Shown: one piece after another, positions 1 through 8,152 of the stretch
How positions within the stretch are numbered: the first letter of the stretch is position 1
How the letters are laid out: each line of letters opens with the position of its first letter
Assembly: GCA_944349375.1 (NCBI GenBank)
Contig: CALVMV010000002.1
Coordinates: forward strand, 1 to 35,447
Direction: 5' to 3'
Source: an uncultured Clostridia bacterium
GTDB taxonomy: Bacteria; Bacillota; Clostridia; Christensenellales; UBA1242
Length of the DNA: 35,447 bases
Position numbers and translations under genes: made by a program
Notes under the pieces: generated by a model
The model's input: only the letters and a program-made list of their open reading frames with translations
Database searches by the model: none
What the model was told of the DNA's origin: nothing

Positions 1-521
1 TGCTTTCCTTTTTTATTTGGTCGTATTCTTTGTGGACTATTTTCAAAAAATGAAATGTGAATATGTCTGTTGTCTGTGTTCTCGTGAAGTCCTGCAAACC
101 AAGTTATATTATCTGCTTTTAGTCCAGCATTTTTAAAAAATTTTGGCACCTCACTTTTTATTAAATTGTATGCTTGCTCATAACTATCACACCAAGTTTT
201 TCCAAACTTTTCTTCAAAACTAATAACCATATCCCAAATAACTGATTTTGTTTTTCTTAAAGCCTGTCTTATCTCTTTCCTTTCATCACTTGTCAAAAGT
301 CCATTTTTACCAAACACTCCAGCACTTTTATCTTTGTTGTTCATATATGAAAGATAGTCAATTTTTTTTGTATCATTTATTCCAGTCAAAATGTAATTCA
401 TATAATCTTTATTTGTATTAGATGAATAAAATTGCCTTTTGTTTTGATATTCTTTACTCCCACCATGAGAGTTGTAATAATGCAAAAATATATTCACATT
501 AGGAACAATTCTATCTGACAT
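1..521 (-). CDS. MobL-family relaxase, N-terminal part (gene runs off the left edge)
   Basis: This gene encodes the DNA-nicking relaxase that would start conjugative mobilization of the element. Translation from the ATG at 521 gives 173 codons with no stop before the window edge. The N-terminus (PNVNIFLHYYNSHGG) and the His triad region (H146, then NRHIHISFF with H153 and H155) fit the metal-binding histidines of MobL-type relaxases. The start overlaps the end of the upstream gene by 11 bases, which suggests translational coupling with the accessory protein. The helicase or primase part, if any, is not visible. The family assignment rests on remembered motif resemblance; that it is a relaxase is fairly sure. 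Confidence 0.85.
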   Translation of the reverse strand, partial: MSDRIVPNVNIFLHYYNSHGGSKEYQNKRQFYSSNTNKDYMNYILTGINDTKKIDYLSYMNNKDKSAGVFGKNGLLTSDERKEIRQALRKTKSVIWDMVISFEEKFGKTWCDSYEQAYNLIKSEVPKFFKNAGLKADNITWFAGLHENTDNRHIHISFFENSPQRIRPNKKGK

Positions 522-951
522 TTGTTTCCCTTATGCAATTAAGTTCTTCATCTAATAAATCAAATAGCCCTTCGTTTATATCATAATCACATTTTTTATT
601 ACATTCCAAGTTATAAACGACATAAGCTATATAATTTAACATTTTCTTAATTAAAGCAATATCTATTTTATATTCGTTTTTGTTTTGTTTAATTTCGCAT
701 TTTGTGTTTTTAATTTCTTCATTAAGATAATACAAACTTTGTCTTATCTCATCTAAATTTGCTCTTTGGTCAACTTCATTATCTCCAAGTAATTTTTCAG
801 CACCAGTAACAGTGCAATAACGAATAAAGTCCGAAAGATTATCAAATCCCGATTTTGTTCTATTGTATGCTTTATCTAAAATATCTTTATCTTCTTGATT
901 GTAAATTCGCAGTGTTAATTGTGATTTTAATGTTTGTTTTATTTTTGGCAT
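511..951 (-). CDS. Small mobilization accessory protein (MobC/ribbon-helix-helix-like)
   Basis: This is a 146-residue protein made just before the relaxase and overlapping its start by 11 bases. Residues about 8-50 (SQLTLRIYNQEDKDILDKA, then SDFIRYCTVTG) look like a ribbon-helix-helix DNA-binding fold: a short beta strand followed by two helices. The rest is helical and charged, probably for oligomerization. Such proteins bind oriT and help the relaxase nick, and the oriT-like inverted repeats lie just upstream at 1028-1137. A GGAG ribosome site 8 bases before the ATG supports the start. The MobC role is inferred from position and fold; a plain transcription regulator of the mob operon is the alternative. 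Confidence 0.7.
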   Translation of the reverse strand: MPKIKQTLKSQLTLRIYNQEDKDILDKAYNRTKSGFDNLSDFIRYCTVTGAEKLLGDNEVDQRANLDEIRQSLYYLNEEIKNTKCEIKQNKNEYKIDIALIKKMLNYIAYVVYNLECNKKCDYDINEGLFDLLDEELNCIRETNVR

Positions 952-1027
952 TTTGTTTTCTCCTTAACATAAATTTTTCTTCTTTTTAAAATTCTATATC
1001 TGTCTCTATATCTATATTGTTATGTTA

Positions 1028-1137
1028 GGCAACTTTCAGCATATTTGTTTTGCTAAGATAGTAAATAATCTCCTTTTAGGTGGGGCAAGTTAAAAGAAGT
1101 TATTTTATTTACTTAAAATATATCTTTGCTGGTTGCC
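1028..1137. other. Putative oriT: nested inverted repeats upstream of mob genes
   Basis: Two nested inverted repeats lie in the gap before the mob operon. The outer arms are GGCAAC (1028-1033) and GTTGCC (1132-1137), each followed inwards by a related CAGC/GCTG-containing stretch. The inner arms are AAATAATCTCCTTTTA (1063-1078) and TAAAAGAAGTTATTT (1091-1105), nearly complementary, around a G-rich centre GTGGGGCAAG. Nested imperfect repeats next to a relaxase gene are typical of an origin of transfer. No known nic sequence was recognised, so the assignment is inference. Confidence 0.5.
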
Positions 1138-1150
1138 ATAAGCACAAATA

Positions 1151-1243
1151 AAAAAAGATAACAAAAAGGAATTTAATTACTTTGATTGCTATCTTTTTAC
1201 TAAAGGAAACATTATTTTGTCCCTTCACTTTATATAGGTTTTT
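1151..1243 (-). promoter_or_regulatory. Attenuator-like leader: short peptide ORF overlapping a terminator hairpin
   Basis: Read leftwards, the sequence has a TATATAA box, an AGGGA ribosome site and an eight-codon ORF at 1212-1189 (MFPLVKR, stop). Its last codons form the 5' arm of a hairpin (arms TATCTTTTT 1190-1198 and AAAAAGATA 1152-1160 on the plus strand) ending in a run of T on the minus strand. A ribosome on the leader would cover the 5' arm, the layout of ribosome-controlled attenuation. A related copy stands before the excisionase/integrase genes at 11193-11290. It would control the mob operon. The hairpin loop is long (29 bases), so termination strength is uncertain. Confidence 0.45.
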
Positions 1244-1370
1244 CTTAAAATTTGCATTTTAAAATCAAAAAGTTTATAAAACAAAAAAAGCTTATGTCAA
1301 TTTTATCCACAAATAAAGGATATTCAGCATGAACTTAATTTTAAAGATTATACAATATTAAATTTTTATT

Positions 1371-2204
1371 TCACCCCAAAATGTTATCTTTTATATATTT
1401 CAAACCTTTATTTTGATTATGTAATCTTATTCTTCTTGGAGCAGCAGTTAATGTCAACCATTTGTAACCATAAGCACAGGCATATTTTTCTTTTAAAATA
1501 TAAAGCGCAAAATAATCTTTTTCTTTCCACCACTCATTTTGTTTTTTACCAAATACATCTATTTCTTCAAATTTACCTTTAACAATATTTGAGCAAACTA
1601 TAGATTTATATTCATCTTTTAAATCTTTGCTAAAAATATCTTCGGCTATTCTTTTAGAAATATCATCAATCTTTTTACTGTTTCCCATTTTTATATTCGG
1701 TAGTTCAAACTCAAAATCTTCAATTCTTTGCCGATAAAATGTTTTATTGCTTTCATCATATTCTGTTTTTGTTAAAATATAATATTTATCGTCTTTTTTA
1801 GTAACAAACACAACAAAAAGAAATTGGTCATTAAGTTCTAAATCCTTTTCTTTGTTTTTATTTACGATATATGAATTTTTGGTTATTCTACCTATTGCAG
1901 TTTTATTTATCTGTTTTTCTATAAAGCCATTATCTATAAAGAATTTTAAATCGCTTTGTATCGTTCTTTCAGTAACGGCAAACTTCCAAGCTAAATCTCT
2001 AACTAAAACCTTTTTGCCATTCAAATATTTCAGATAAGCAAACAACTTTTCTCTTCGTAAATTCTTTGTAAATACACACTTAGTTGGTCTATCTTTTTCT
2101 TTATCATAAACTTCATCAAACCCTAATTCATCAAGTTTATCATAGTCATAATATTTTCTCACACCTCGTTGTCCTTTGAGATAAGTTTTATTCTGTTTAT
2201 TCAT
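1371..2204 (-). CDS. Winged-helix (HTH) protein of a mobilizable element
   Basis: This 277-residue protein has a clear helix-turn-helix of the winged DeoR/HTH_11 kind at residues about 49-97 (REKLFAYLKYL, VRDLAWKFAVTERTIQSDL, FFIDNGFIEK). The remaining 170 residues are mixed alpha/beta with a lysine-rich linker and a tail containing WLTLTAAPRRIRLHNQ. I do not recognise the C-terminal family. Position between a cargo operon and a mob operon on the same strand fits either a replication initiator or a regulator of a mobilizable element. The start at 2204 has only a weak ribosome site (AAGG). It is separated by 104 A+T-rich bases from the operon upstream, so it may have its own promoter. Confidence 0.6.
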   Translation of the reverse strand: MNKQNKTYLKGQRGVRKYYDYDKLDELGFDEVYDKEKDRPTKCVFTKNLRREKLFAYLKYLNGKKVLVRDLAWKFAVTERTIQSDLKFFIDNGFIEKQINKTAIGRITKNSYIVNKNKEKDLELNDQFLFVVFVTKKDDKYYILTKTEYDESNKTFYRQRIEDFEFELPNIKMGNSKKIDDISKRIAEDIFSKDLKDEYKSIVCSNIVKGKFEEIDVFGKKQNEWWKEKDYFALYILKEKYACAYGYKWLTLTAAPRRIRLHNQNKGLKYIKDNILG

Positions 2205-2308
2205 ATCTTAACCTTGTTTTTTATAATTTATATTAAAATATGTTATTCATTTGTTTTAATTACAAAAAAAACATAAATCATAATATTAATCTTTATTATT
2301 AAATTTTT

Positions 2309-2881
2309 TCATTTAAAATGTGTTATTTCTTTTATATCTTTTGAATAAAACCCTTTAATATTTAAGTTTCCACTGCTATCTATGGATAAAATAGATACGG
2401 TCTTCCCATCTTTTACTTTGTAGTTTTTATACTTCCCTTTATGTGTAATTACTCTTTGATTTGTAGAACCTCTAAATTGCAAATAGAAGTTTTGTTTAGA
2501 GAATATAAATCTACCACTTATTATGATATCCGCAAGTTTCCAAACTGCTAGGGCATAACTTTTAATTTCTTTTTTGTTATATCCCGTAAAAAGAATTACT
2601 GTATATTTTTTCTCTTTCAATGTTTTTATAACTTCCAGCAAATCTTTTGCTTGATCTAATGGTTCTCCACCATGCAATGTTATTCCATCAACATTTTCTC
2701 TTTCACAAATATCTAAAATTTCATTCGTTCCTATTAATTTAGTCTTTTTAAATTCCCATAGATGTTTATTTACGCAACCTTCACAATGTAAAGAACAACC
2801 TTGCAAAAATAAAAGTAATCTCTTACCTGGTCCATATAAATGTTCGTTTTCAATTATTTGATAATCATAATAACTAATCAT
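2309..2881 (-). CDS. Radical-SAM activating enzyme-like protein (NrdG-like)
   Basis: This 190-residue protein carries the radical-SAM iron-sulfur motif CxxxCxxC at C29, C33 and C36 (QGCSLHCEGCVN) and the GGEP SAM-binding motif at residues 71-74. Size and architecture match the small activating enzymes such as NrdG, the anaerobic ribonucleotide reductase activase. There is no reductase gene beside it, however. It is the last gene of an eight-gene operon and overlaps the DUF2997 gene by 8 bases. The substrate is therefore more likely an operon partner, perhaps a glycyl-radical or other peptide modification. The last 60 residues form a small beta-rich extension (DGKTVSILSIDSSGN) not needed in NrdG. 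Radical-SAM membership is sure; the substrate is unknown. Confidence 0.88.
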   Translation of the reverse strand: MISYYDYQIIENEHLYGPGKRLLLFLQGCSLHCEGCVNKHLWEFKKTKLIGTNEILDICERENVDGITLHGGEPLDQAKDLLEVIKTLKEKKYTVILFTGYNKKEIKSYALAVWKLADIIISGRFIFSKQNFYLQFRGSTNQRVITHKGKYKNYKVKDGKTVSILSIDSSGNLNIKGFYSKDIKEITHFK

Positions 2882-3077
2882 TTGTATTTGTTACCTTATC
2901 ATCTAAAGTAGTTTTTTGTTCATAATAATCTTTCTTTTTTGTAGTTTTTCCATTTCTTGCAATATTCTTCAACAATTTATCAAGTTCATCTAAACACTCT
3001 GTCCCATACATTCCAAAAGTTTCAGCATTTAAATTGCCTTTACTATCAATTTTAACAACGATTTTCTTTTCTGCCAT
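2874..3077 (-). CDS. DUF2997-like small protein
   Basis: This is a 67-residue protein with the DUF2997 pattern: a strand (KKIVVKIDSKGNLNAE), an FGMYGTECL turn and a helix DELDKLLKNI. From memory of the family, DUF2997 proteins are encoded beside Ycf35 (DUF1257) and ferredoxin genes in cyanobacteria; the function is unknown. Here it sits between a Ycf35-like protein and a radical-SAM protein, so the association with an iron-sulfur partner is kept. Its start overlaps the preceding stop by one base and its end overlaps the next start, so translation is coupled. The hydrophilic tail (KTTKKKDYYEQKTTLDDK) is probably disordered. Confidence 0.7.
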   Translation of the reverse strand: MAEKKIVVKIDSKGNLNAETFGMYGTECLDELDKLLKNIARNGKTTKKKDYYEQKTTLDDKVTNTND

Positions 3078-3853
3078 TATTCATACCTCACAAGAACAAG
3101 TTCAATTTTATCTCCATTTCTACTTTCTTCTACAGCATATCCCATTTGCCTTGCTCTACTATATAATAGTTCTGCAGTTCCATCTCTTAAATTGTCATTA
3201 GCAGTTTTTAAGACTTCACTTGTTTCAAATAAAAACTTTGTCAATGTTTTGTTAATTTCATCTTTGTTAGATATTATATCTTGCTTCTCTTGCCCAACTA
3301 ATCTTCCATCTTCATATGTTGATATTATCTTTTGAGTTCCTTCAATTGTTAACTTCCCATTTCTAACAATCTCATGTAAATATCTACTTAAACTTGAATT
3401 TGTATTATATGTAAATTTGTTGTTTTGTATTAATTCTTTTACTTCTTTAATTATTTTTATATTAGAAACACATTCCCCATAATTATATGTGCTATCGATA
3501 GCTTTAATTAGATTAGTTAATTTATCATTTATAATATAACTTTTACCTTTTAAATTACATTCAATAAGTTTTATATCCAATCCTAGTGCTTTAGAAATTT
3601 TTATAAGTTCTGGACATATATTATATTTATCATTAACTAATAATGTGTCATCACAAGCATATACACTCATATTTTGTAATACAATATTTAATTTCTGTAA
3701 TTTTTGATTACTTGCATATATGGCCATTTCTCTTATTTGTTCTAATTCAGTTTTAGATATAGTAGTAATATTTAATTCAATAATTTTATTCTCTGTTACA
3801 ACATCAATAACAGGTTCGTCCCAAACATCGTCATCATCATAATCTGCACTCAT
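3077..3853 (-). CDS. Protein with Ycf35/DUF1257-like C-terminus
   Basis: This 258-residue protein begins with a very acidic stretch (SADYDDDDVWDEP). A mainly alpha/beta middle of unknown family follows. The last 35 residues (LLYSRARQMGYAV, then DKIELVLVRYE) resemble the end of DUF1257/Ycf35 proteins: a helix, a xxMGF/Y turn and two strands ending in a basic-aromatic tail. It lies two bases after the coiled-coil gene and touches the DUF2997 gene, the same neighbours Ycf35 keeps in cyanobacteria as far as I recall. The middle also contains VGQEKQDI followed by helices. The function is unknown; it is probably an adaptor for the AAA ATPase. The DUF1257 link is moderate and rests on the C-terminus and context. 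Confidence 0.5.
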   Translation of the reverse strand: MSADYDDDDVWDEPVIDVVTENKIIELNITTISKTELEQIREMAIYASNQKLQKLNIVLQNMSVYACDDTLLVNDKYNICPELIKISKALGLDIKLIECNLKGKSYIINDKLTNLIKAIDSTYNYGECVSNIKIIKEVKELIQNNKFTYNTNSSLSRYLHEIVRNGKLTIEGTQKIISTYEDGRLVGQEKQDIISNKDEINKTLTKFLFETSEVLKTANDNLRDGTAELLYSRARQMGYAVEESRNGDKIELVLVRYE

Positions 3854-3855
3854 AA

Positions 3856-5703
3856 TTACTCCTTTGCAACTGTAAAAAGATTGTACTTTTTACATATATT
3901 TTTTACACTTTCATTTTCTTCTAGTGAATTTATAACAATAAAGTTTTGATTATTTTTTTCATAAACAATGTATTCAAGCGGAAATACTAAACATTTAATA
4001 ATTTGTTTTAAAAAACTTACAAAATTATCATAATAATCATTAAAAGTATATAAATTCTTTTCCAAAAAATTTTCAAAATGTTCCGCTTTGCTTAAATCTT
4101 TTTTTACAACGCTAGTAACACTATCAGAATATAAAACTCTTGTTTGTTGTTTGTTTAACCACTTGTTGTAATTAGAGCAAAAAGAATTTTGCACCATTAT
4201 ATCTCTATTATCATCTTTACTTTCAAATTTTTGTTTTAATAATTCAAGGTCTTCTATCTTTTTTGACAATATTTCTATTCGCCTTTTATTTGATAAGACT
4301 TCAATATTATCTTGAATAAGTCTTTCTTTATCTTTGATTGTCTTTCTATAACCATCAATTTCTTCGTCAAATTTTGAATATTTTATTACTTCTGCGCCTT
4401 TGTTTAATGATTTATATACATTAAATATTTTATCAAACATTTTTGACTTGTTCGTTTCTAAATCATCAATGGCTTTTTGGCAATATTTATCAAAATTACT
4501 ATATTCATAATTACTAACAACATTTAAAACAAAATTTTTTATATTAAAAAGATTATCTATCGTTTTCTCTATCCAAGTGTCACTTATTAAATTTGTTACA
4601 TCATCTTTAATTTTTATTAAAACATCGCTATTTAATTTTGCAACTTTATTTGCAACTTTTTTTATTTCATCATATACGCCTGAAATTTTATATTCAGAGT
4701 TAAATCTAGGTGGATTTAAAACAAATCTATACTTAACGACCTTACACTCCATAGAGTAGTCATTGTGTTTGTCGGTTATTGATTTATCAAAGTTTTCATT
4801 TATAAAATCTTCCATTGTTGGGCTTGAAATTTCAATAGAAATTTGTTTTTCTTCTTGAATAAAACAATTTTCAATTTTGTTATTGTTAAAACACAAGAAA
4901 TTTTTTGGTAATTCTTTTATATTTCTGCTTTGTTTATTATTAAAATATAAATTATCTTGAACATAATGTTCCAAATTGGCAATTTCAAATAAAATTTCTA
5001 TATTTTTATAATATTTTAAGCAATAAAGCTTATTTGTTTTAGTCAACAATATGATTGCTGGTTTAATTCTATCGCAAACAAGCAAACTGATTTTTAAATC
5101 TTTAAACTTATCATGAATTTCCTTACTGAAATTTTGTGTTTTTACAATATAAGCAATATTAAGTTTTTTTTCTTTACCTTTCTCTATTAAATCATTATGT
5201 TTATTGTTATATTTATTATCAATAATAAACATTATTTCGCAACCATTTAGAAAATCGTTTAGTTTGCTATCTTCTTTTTTTAAATTTATAGGGCTATCTA
5301 ATTTAATGATATTATCTTCTAAAAGAAATGCCAATTCATATTGTTTGCCATCTTTTTTACCTTTAATACACATATAATTTATTGATATATTATCATCTTT
5401 TTCTAACTTATTAAATTTTAATCCTTTTAATTGAGATAAAATTTCATGATTTTTATATGTTAAATTTAATATTAGCCCACCCTGATTAAAAGACCACAAA
5501 ATCGCTTCGTATAATCTTCTATGAAAAACACAATCAGATAGGATAAAATCAATCTGACTTGCAAATGTAATTTTGTTTACAATATCTTGAATAGATGGAC
5601 TATTAACATCACTTTTGAATTCTTTTTCTATTTGTGTGAAAATAGCCCAATCTCTATCAAATGTATTTTCTTTAGTTATTTCAATAATTTTATTTTCTAT
5701 CAT
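3856..5703 (-). CDS. Large coiled-coil protein of unknown family in the Ycf46 operon
   Basis: I do not recognise this 615-residue protein. The first 290 residues are alternating strands and helices (for example LNIAYIVKTQNF, LLVCDRIKPAIILLTKT), suggesting a Rossmann-like or nuclease-like fold, but no catalytic motif can be named with confidence. Residues about 380-440 are helical and 448-500 form a charged coiled coil (KDKERLIQDNIEVLSNKRRI and on). The C-terminal 100 residues form a compact alpha/beta domain ending NLFTVAKE. Its start overlaps the end of the AAA ATPase gene by 14 bases, which implies coupled synthesis and probably a physical complex. It may be the ATPase's partner or effector. 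No membrane segment is visible. Confidence 0.8.
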   Translation of the reverse strand: MIENKIIEITKENTFDRDWAIFTQIEKEFKSDVNSPSIQDIVNKITFASQIDFILSDCVFHRRLYEAILWSFNQGGLILNLTYKNHEILSQLKGLKFNKLEKDDNISINYMCIKGKKDGKQYELAFLLEDNIIKLDSPINLKKEDSKLNDFLNGCEIMFIIDNKYNNKHNDLIEKGKEKKLNIAYIVKTQNFSKEIHDKFKDLKISLLVCDRIKPAIILLTKTNKLYCLKYYKNIEILFEIANLEHYVQDNLYFNNKQSRNIKELPKNFLCFNNNKIENCFIQEEKQISIEISSPTMEDFINENFDKSITDKHNDYSMECKVVKYRFVLNPPRFNSEYKISGVYDEIKKVANKVAKLNSDVLIKIKDDVTNLISDTWIEKTIDNLFNIKNFVLNVVSNYEYSNFDKYCQKAIDDLETNKSKMFDKIFNVYKSLNKGAEVIKYSKFDEEIDGYRKTIKDKERLIQDNIEVLSNKRRIEILSKKIEDLELLKQKFESKDDNRDIMVQNSFCSNYNKWLNKQQTRVLYSDSVTSVVKKDLSKAEHFENFLEKNLYTFNDYYDNFVSFLKQIIKCLVFPLEYIVYEKNNQNFIVINSLEENESVKNICKKYNLFTVAKE

Positions 5704-7291
5704 CTTTTCTCTTGCTTATAAATGGATTATTATACTCTTGTTGTAACTTTGGTATATCTTCGCTCATCTCTTTAACTTCTTCTGGCTTTTCATTGCTTGC
5801 CATTCTCGCTCTTTGTTCAGCCCATTTTCTTAAATTTGAGATTGTTTCTGCCATTGTTCTTGAAAGTGGAGATGTTGCCGATATACATTCAAGCAAATTG
5901 TTCATTTGCAAATCTCGTTGTTTCTCTGCATATGCATTGAATAATGCTTCATTTACAACTTCTTCAATTTCTGCACCTGAAAAGCCTTCTGTTTTCTTAA
6001 CAAGATCTTTCATATCGAGATTTAATGCTTTTGCATTTCTATTTTTATTTTTTAAATGAATATTAAATATATTCTCTCTTTCTTTTGCAGATGGTAAATC
6101 AACAAAGAAAATTTCATCAAATCTTCCTTTTCTTAATAATTCTGGTGGAAGTGCACTAATATCATTTGCTGTAGCAACAACAAACACAGGTTCTTTCTTC
6201 TCTTGCATCCAAGTTAAAAATGTTCCAAAAACCCTTGCACTTGTTCCACCATCAGTTCGCCCACTGCTTTGTGAACCACTTAAGCCCTTTTCTATTTCAT
6301 CAATCCATAAAACACAAGGTGAGATAGTTTTTGCGACATCTAAGGCATATCTAATATTTCTTTCAGATTCACCAACTATCCCACCAAAAACTTTTCCTAG
6401 GTCAAATCTCAATAAGGGAAACTTCCATTCATTAGCAATTGCTTTTGCTGTTAAACTTTTACCACAACCCGGAATACCTAATAACAAAACACCCCTTGGA
6501 ATGTTAAGTCCAAAATCTTTTGCGTCATCACTATATGCTTGTCCTCTTTTATGTATCCAATCTTTAAGATTATCAAGTCCACCAACATTTGATAAATATT
6601 CTTTTGGGTGGAAATATTCAAGCAAACCACTTTTCTTAATAATTTGTTCTTTTTCACTTATAATAAGTGGAATTTCATCTTCTGTTAATTCTCTTTTCTC
6701 TATTATTGCTTTAGCGAAAGCCAGTCTTGCTTCCATAACAGTAAGTCCTAATGCAGATTCTAACAATTTTGGTGTGATATTTGTTTCCATACAATAGTCT
6801 TTGTATTCTCCAACAACACTGTTTGCAATAACTGCTATCGTATCTCTATCTGGCAATTCTACCTCAATAACAGGTAATTCCTTTGAAAGCTCTTCTGGAA
6901 TAAATTTATTTGGACTACTTAATACAATTGCTTTTTTATAATTGCCTGTATAGTTTTGTGCTCTCATTGTTTCTCTTAAATATCGAATATTTACAGGATT
7001 ATTACTATATGCATGAAAATCTTCTAATATTAAAAGCATATCATTTTCAGCTTTCATATAATAATCTAACACTGCTGGAAGTGTAACACAATCTGGATTA
7101 ATTGTTTTAAAATTTCCATTTTCCCAAACTTTAAGCCCAGAAACACTGCTCCAAGAATACCAATCAACATTCAAATCTTCAGCAACATAGTTTACAAACC
7201 CATGAACTCTTTGCCATTCAAATGAAGCAATTTCAACAACTTTTGCTCCTGCCTTAATTAAAGTTTCCAATTCTTCTTCATAATATCTCAT
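5690..7291 (-). CDS. Ycf46-like AAA ATPase
   Basis: This 533-residue AAA protein has the Ycf46 layout. The N-terminal half resembles a degenerate P-loop-like domain (VKVVEIASFEWQRVHGFV-like start, LLILEDFHAYSNN at a Walker-B-like place). A complete AAA module follows: Walker A GIPGCGKS at about 272, Walker B VLWIDEIEKGL at about 326, sensor 1 VATANDIS and an arginine-finger region PELLRKGRFDEIFFVDLP. The phrase RVFGTFLTWMQEK is characteristic of Ycf46. The C-terminal lid holds the SGAEIEEVV helix. Ycf46 is known from plastids and cyanobacteria without a settled function. It is likely the motor of this operon. Start at 7291 follows GGAG; 10 bases separate it from the upstream gene. Confidence 0.85.
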   Translation of the reverse strand: MRYYEEELETLIKAGAKVVEIASFEWQRVHGFVNYVAEDLNVDWYSWSSVSGLKVWENGNFKTINPDCVTLPAVLDYYMKAENDMLLILEDFHAYSNNPVNIRYLRETMRAQNYTGNYKKAIVLSSPNKFIPEELSKELPVIEVELPDRDTIAVIANSVVGEYKDYCMETNITPKLLESALGLTVMEARLAFAKAIIEKRELTEDEIPLIISEKEQIIKKSGLLEYFHPKEYLSNVGGLDNLKDWIHKRGQAYSDDAKDFGLNIPRGVLLLGIPGCGKSLTAKAIANEWKFPLLRFDLGKVFGGIVGESERNIRYALDVAKTISPCVLWIDEIEKGLSGSQSSGRTDGGTSARVFGTFLTWMQEKKEPVFVVATANDISALPPELLRKGRFDEIFFVDLPSAKERENIFNIHLKNKNRNAKALNLDMKDLVKKTEGFSGAEIEEVVNEALFNAYAEKQRDLQMNNLLECISATSPLSRTMAETISNLRKWAEQRARMASNEKPEEVKEMSEDIPKLQQEYNNPFISKRKDDRK

Positions 7292-7301
7292 ATTTTTCTC
7301 C

Positions 7302-7757
7302 TTAACAAACTACTTGGTTCTTTCCACCATAAACTACATAATTGTTTTCTTTCTTTCCGGGTGCAAAATTTATTAAATCTGATTTAGCAATCTCATTACC
7401 ATGTCTATCTTCAGCAACAACTTCAACAAAATAACCTTTGTCATATAATTTCTTTTTTTCACCTCCATATTGGACAAAAAATCTAAAATCAACATTAAGT
7501 TGTGCCAAATCCTTTATAGCCAAATGCTTCTTTGTTCTCTCAACTTCTATTTCGTCAATAATATTCATTTTTATCATATCGATTTTTTGTTCTGGTTTAA
7601 AATCATATTCGTAACGATACACATTATTTTCATCTACAAAAGACTGATTTTTTCTTGCATATAAGTTAACCTTATATAAAGCACATTCTTTAACTTCTTC
7701 CCAAATAAGCATAACTCCATTTTCAAGTGGATTTAATTCTAATTCTATTTTTTTCAT
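7302..7757 (-). CDS. Small beta-rich (fibronectin III-like) protein
   Basis: This 151-residue protein has no clear named family. It reads as a single beta sandwich: LNPLENGVMLIWEEVKECAL followed by YKVNLYARK is close to the B and C strands of a fibronectin type III domain, and YFVEVVAEDRHGNEIAKSD matches F-G strands with the usual turn. There is no signal peptide, so it is cytoplasmic, unlike most FN3 proteins. The neighbouring gene encodes a second protein of the same general form, so the two may be ancient duplicates. Position directly before the Ycf46-like ATPase suggests a substrate-recognition or scaffold role, which is inference. The ribosome site GGGAG lies just before the ATG. Confidence 0.65.
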   Translation of the reverse strand: MKKIELELNPLENGVMLIWEEVKECALYKVNLYARKNQSFVDENNVYRYEYDFKPEQKIDMIKMNIIDEIEVERTKKHLAIKDLAQLNVDFRFFVQYGGEKKKLYDKGYFVEVVAEDRHGNEIAKSDLINFAPGKKENNYVVYGGKNQVVC

Positions 7758-7782
7758 ATTACTCCCTTTTTATTTCAATATT

Positions 7783-8136
7783 TTAAAATGATTTAACTGA
7801 ACATTTTACTTTATCAGTTTTATCAATTATTTTGCCATTTTTATCTTCAACCTCTACTTGCAAATAATAATCAAGTCCACTATGTGTAGGTCTTCCACTA
7901 AAACCAACACTAGGACGAACTATACCAGAACCTGATACTATCGAACTTAATGTTGTTGTAATGCCATCAATAGCAGCTAAGCCAGTAAATGAACAATATA
8001 ATTCTGTTCTTTCATTTATCCTTTGAGAAATAACTCTATCATTTATGAATAATTTTATAGTATAACTAGCTGCATTTTTATTACCGTCCCAATAAGCCAT
8101 AATTCCTTGAAATATTGGTTTACAAACTAAATTCAT
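7783..8136 (-). CDS. Second small beta-rich (FN3-like) protein
   Basis: This 117-residue cytoplasmic protein has the same strand pattern as its downstream neighbour: a GIMAYWDGNKNAASYTIKLF segment, comparable to the IxWxxxxxAxxYxIxL core of FN3 domains, and YYLQVEVEDKNGKIIDKTD near the end. The middle loop is rich in Gly and Ser (SSIVSGSGIVRPSVGFSGRP) and may be flexible or an interaction loop. A strong GGAGG ribosome site precedes the ATG. Pairing of two FN3-like proteins in one operon with an AAA ATPase suggests a heterodimer or stacked scaffold, which is inference. I know of no catalytic role for such a fold. Confidence 0.65.
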   Translation of the reverse strand: MNLVCKPIFQGIMAYWDGNKNAASYTIKLFINDRVISQRINERTELYCSFTGLAAIDGITTTLSSIVSGSGIVRPSVGFSGRPTHSGLDYYLQVEVEDKNGKIIDKTDKVKCSVKSF

Positions 8137-8152
8137 ATCGTTTTACCTCCTT

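Noticed and set aside
1852..2037. Plus-strand ORF of 61 codons inside the winged-helix gene
   Set aside because: It has no ribosome site, lies fully opposite a convincing gene and encodes a Phe/Leu-rich shadow.
2309..2881. NrdG of an anaerobic ribonucleotide reductase operon
   Set aside because: There is no nrdD gene nearby, and the gene is translationally coupled to DUF2997, so it belongs to this operon.
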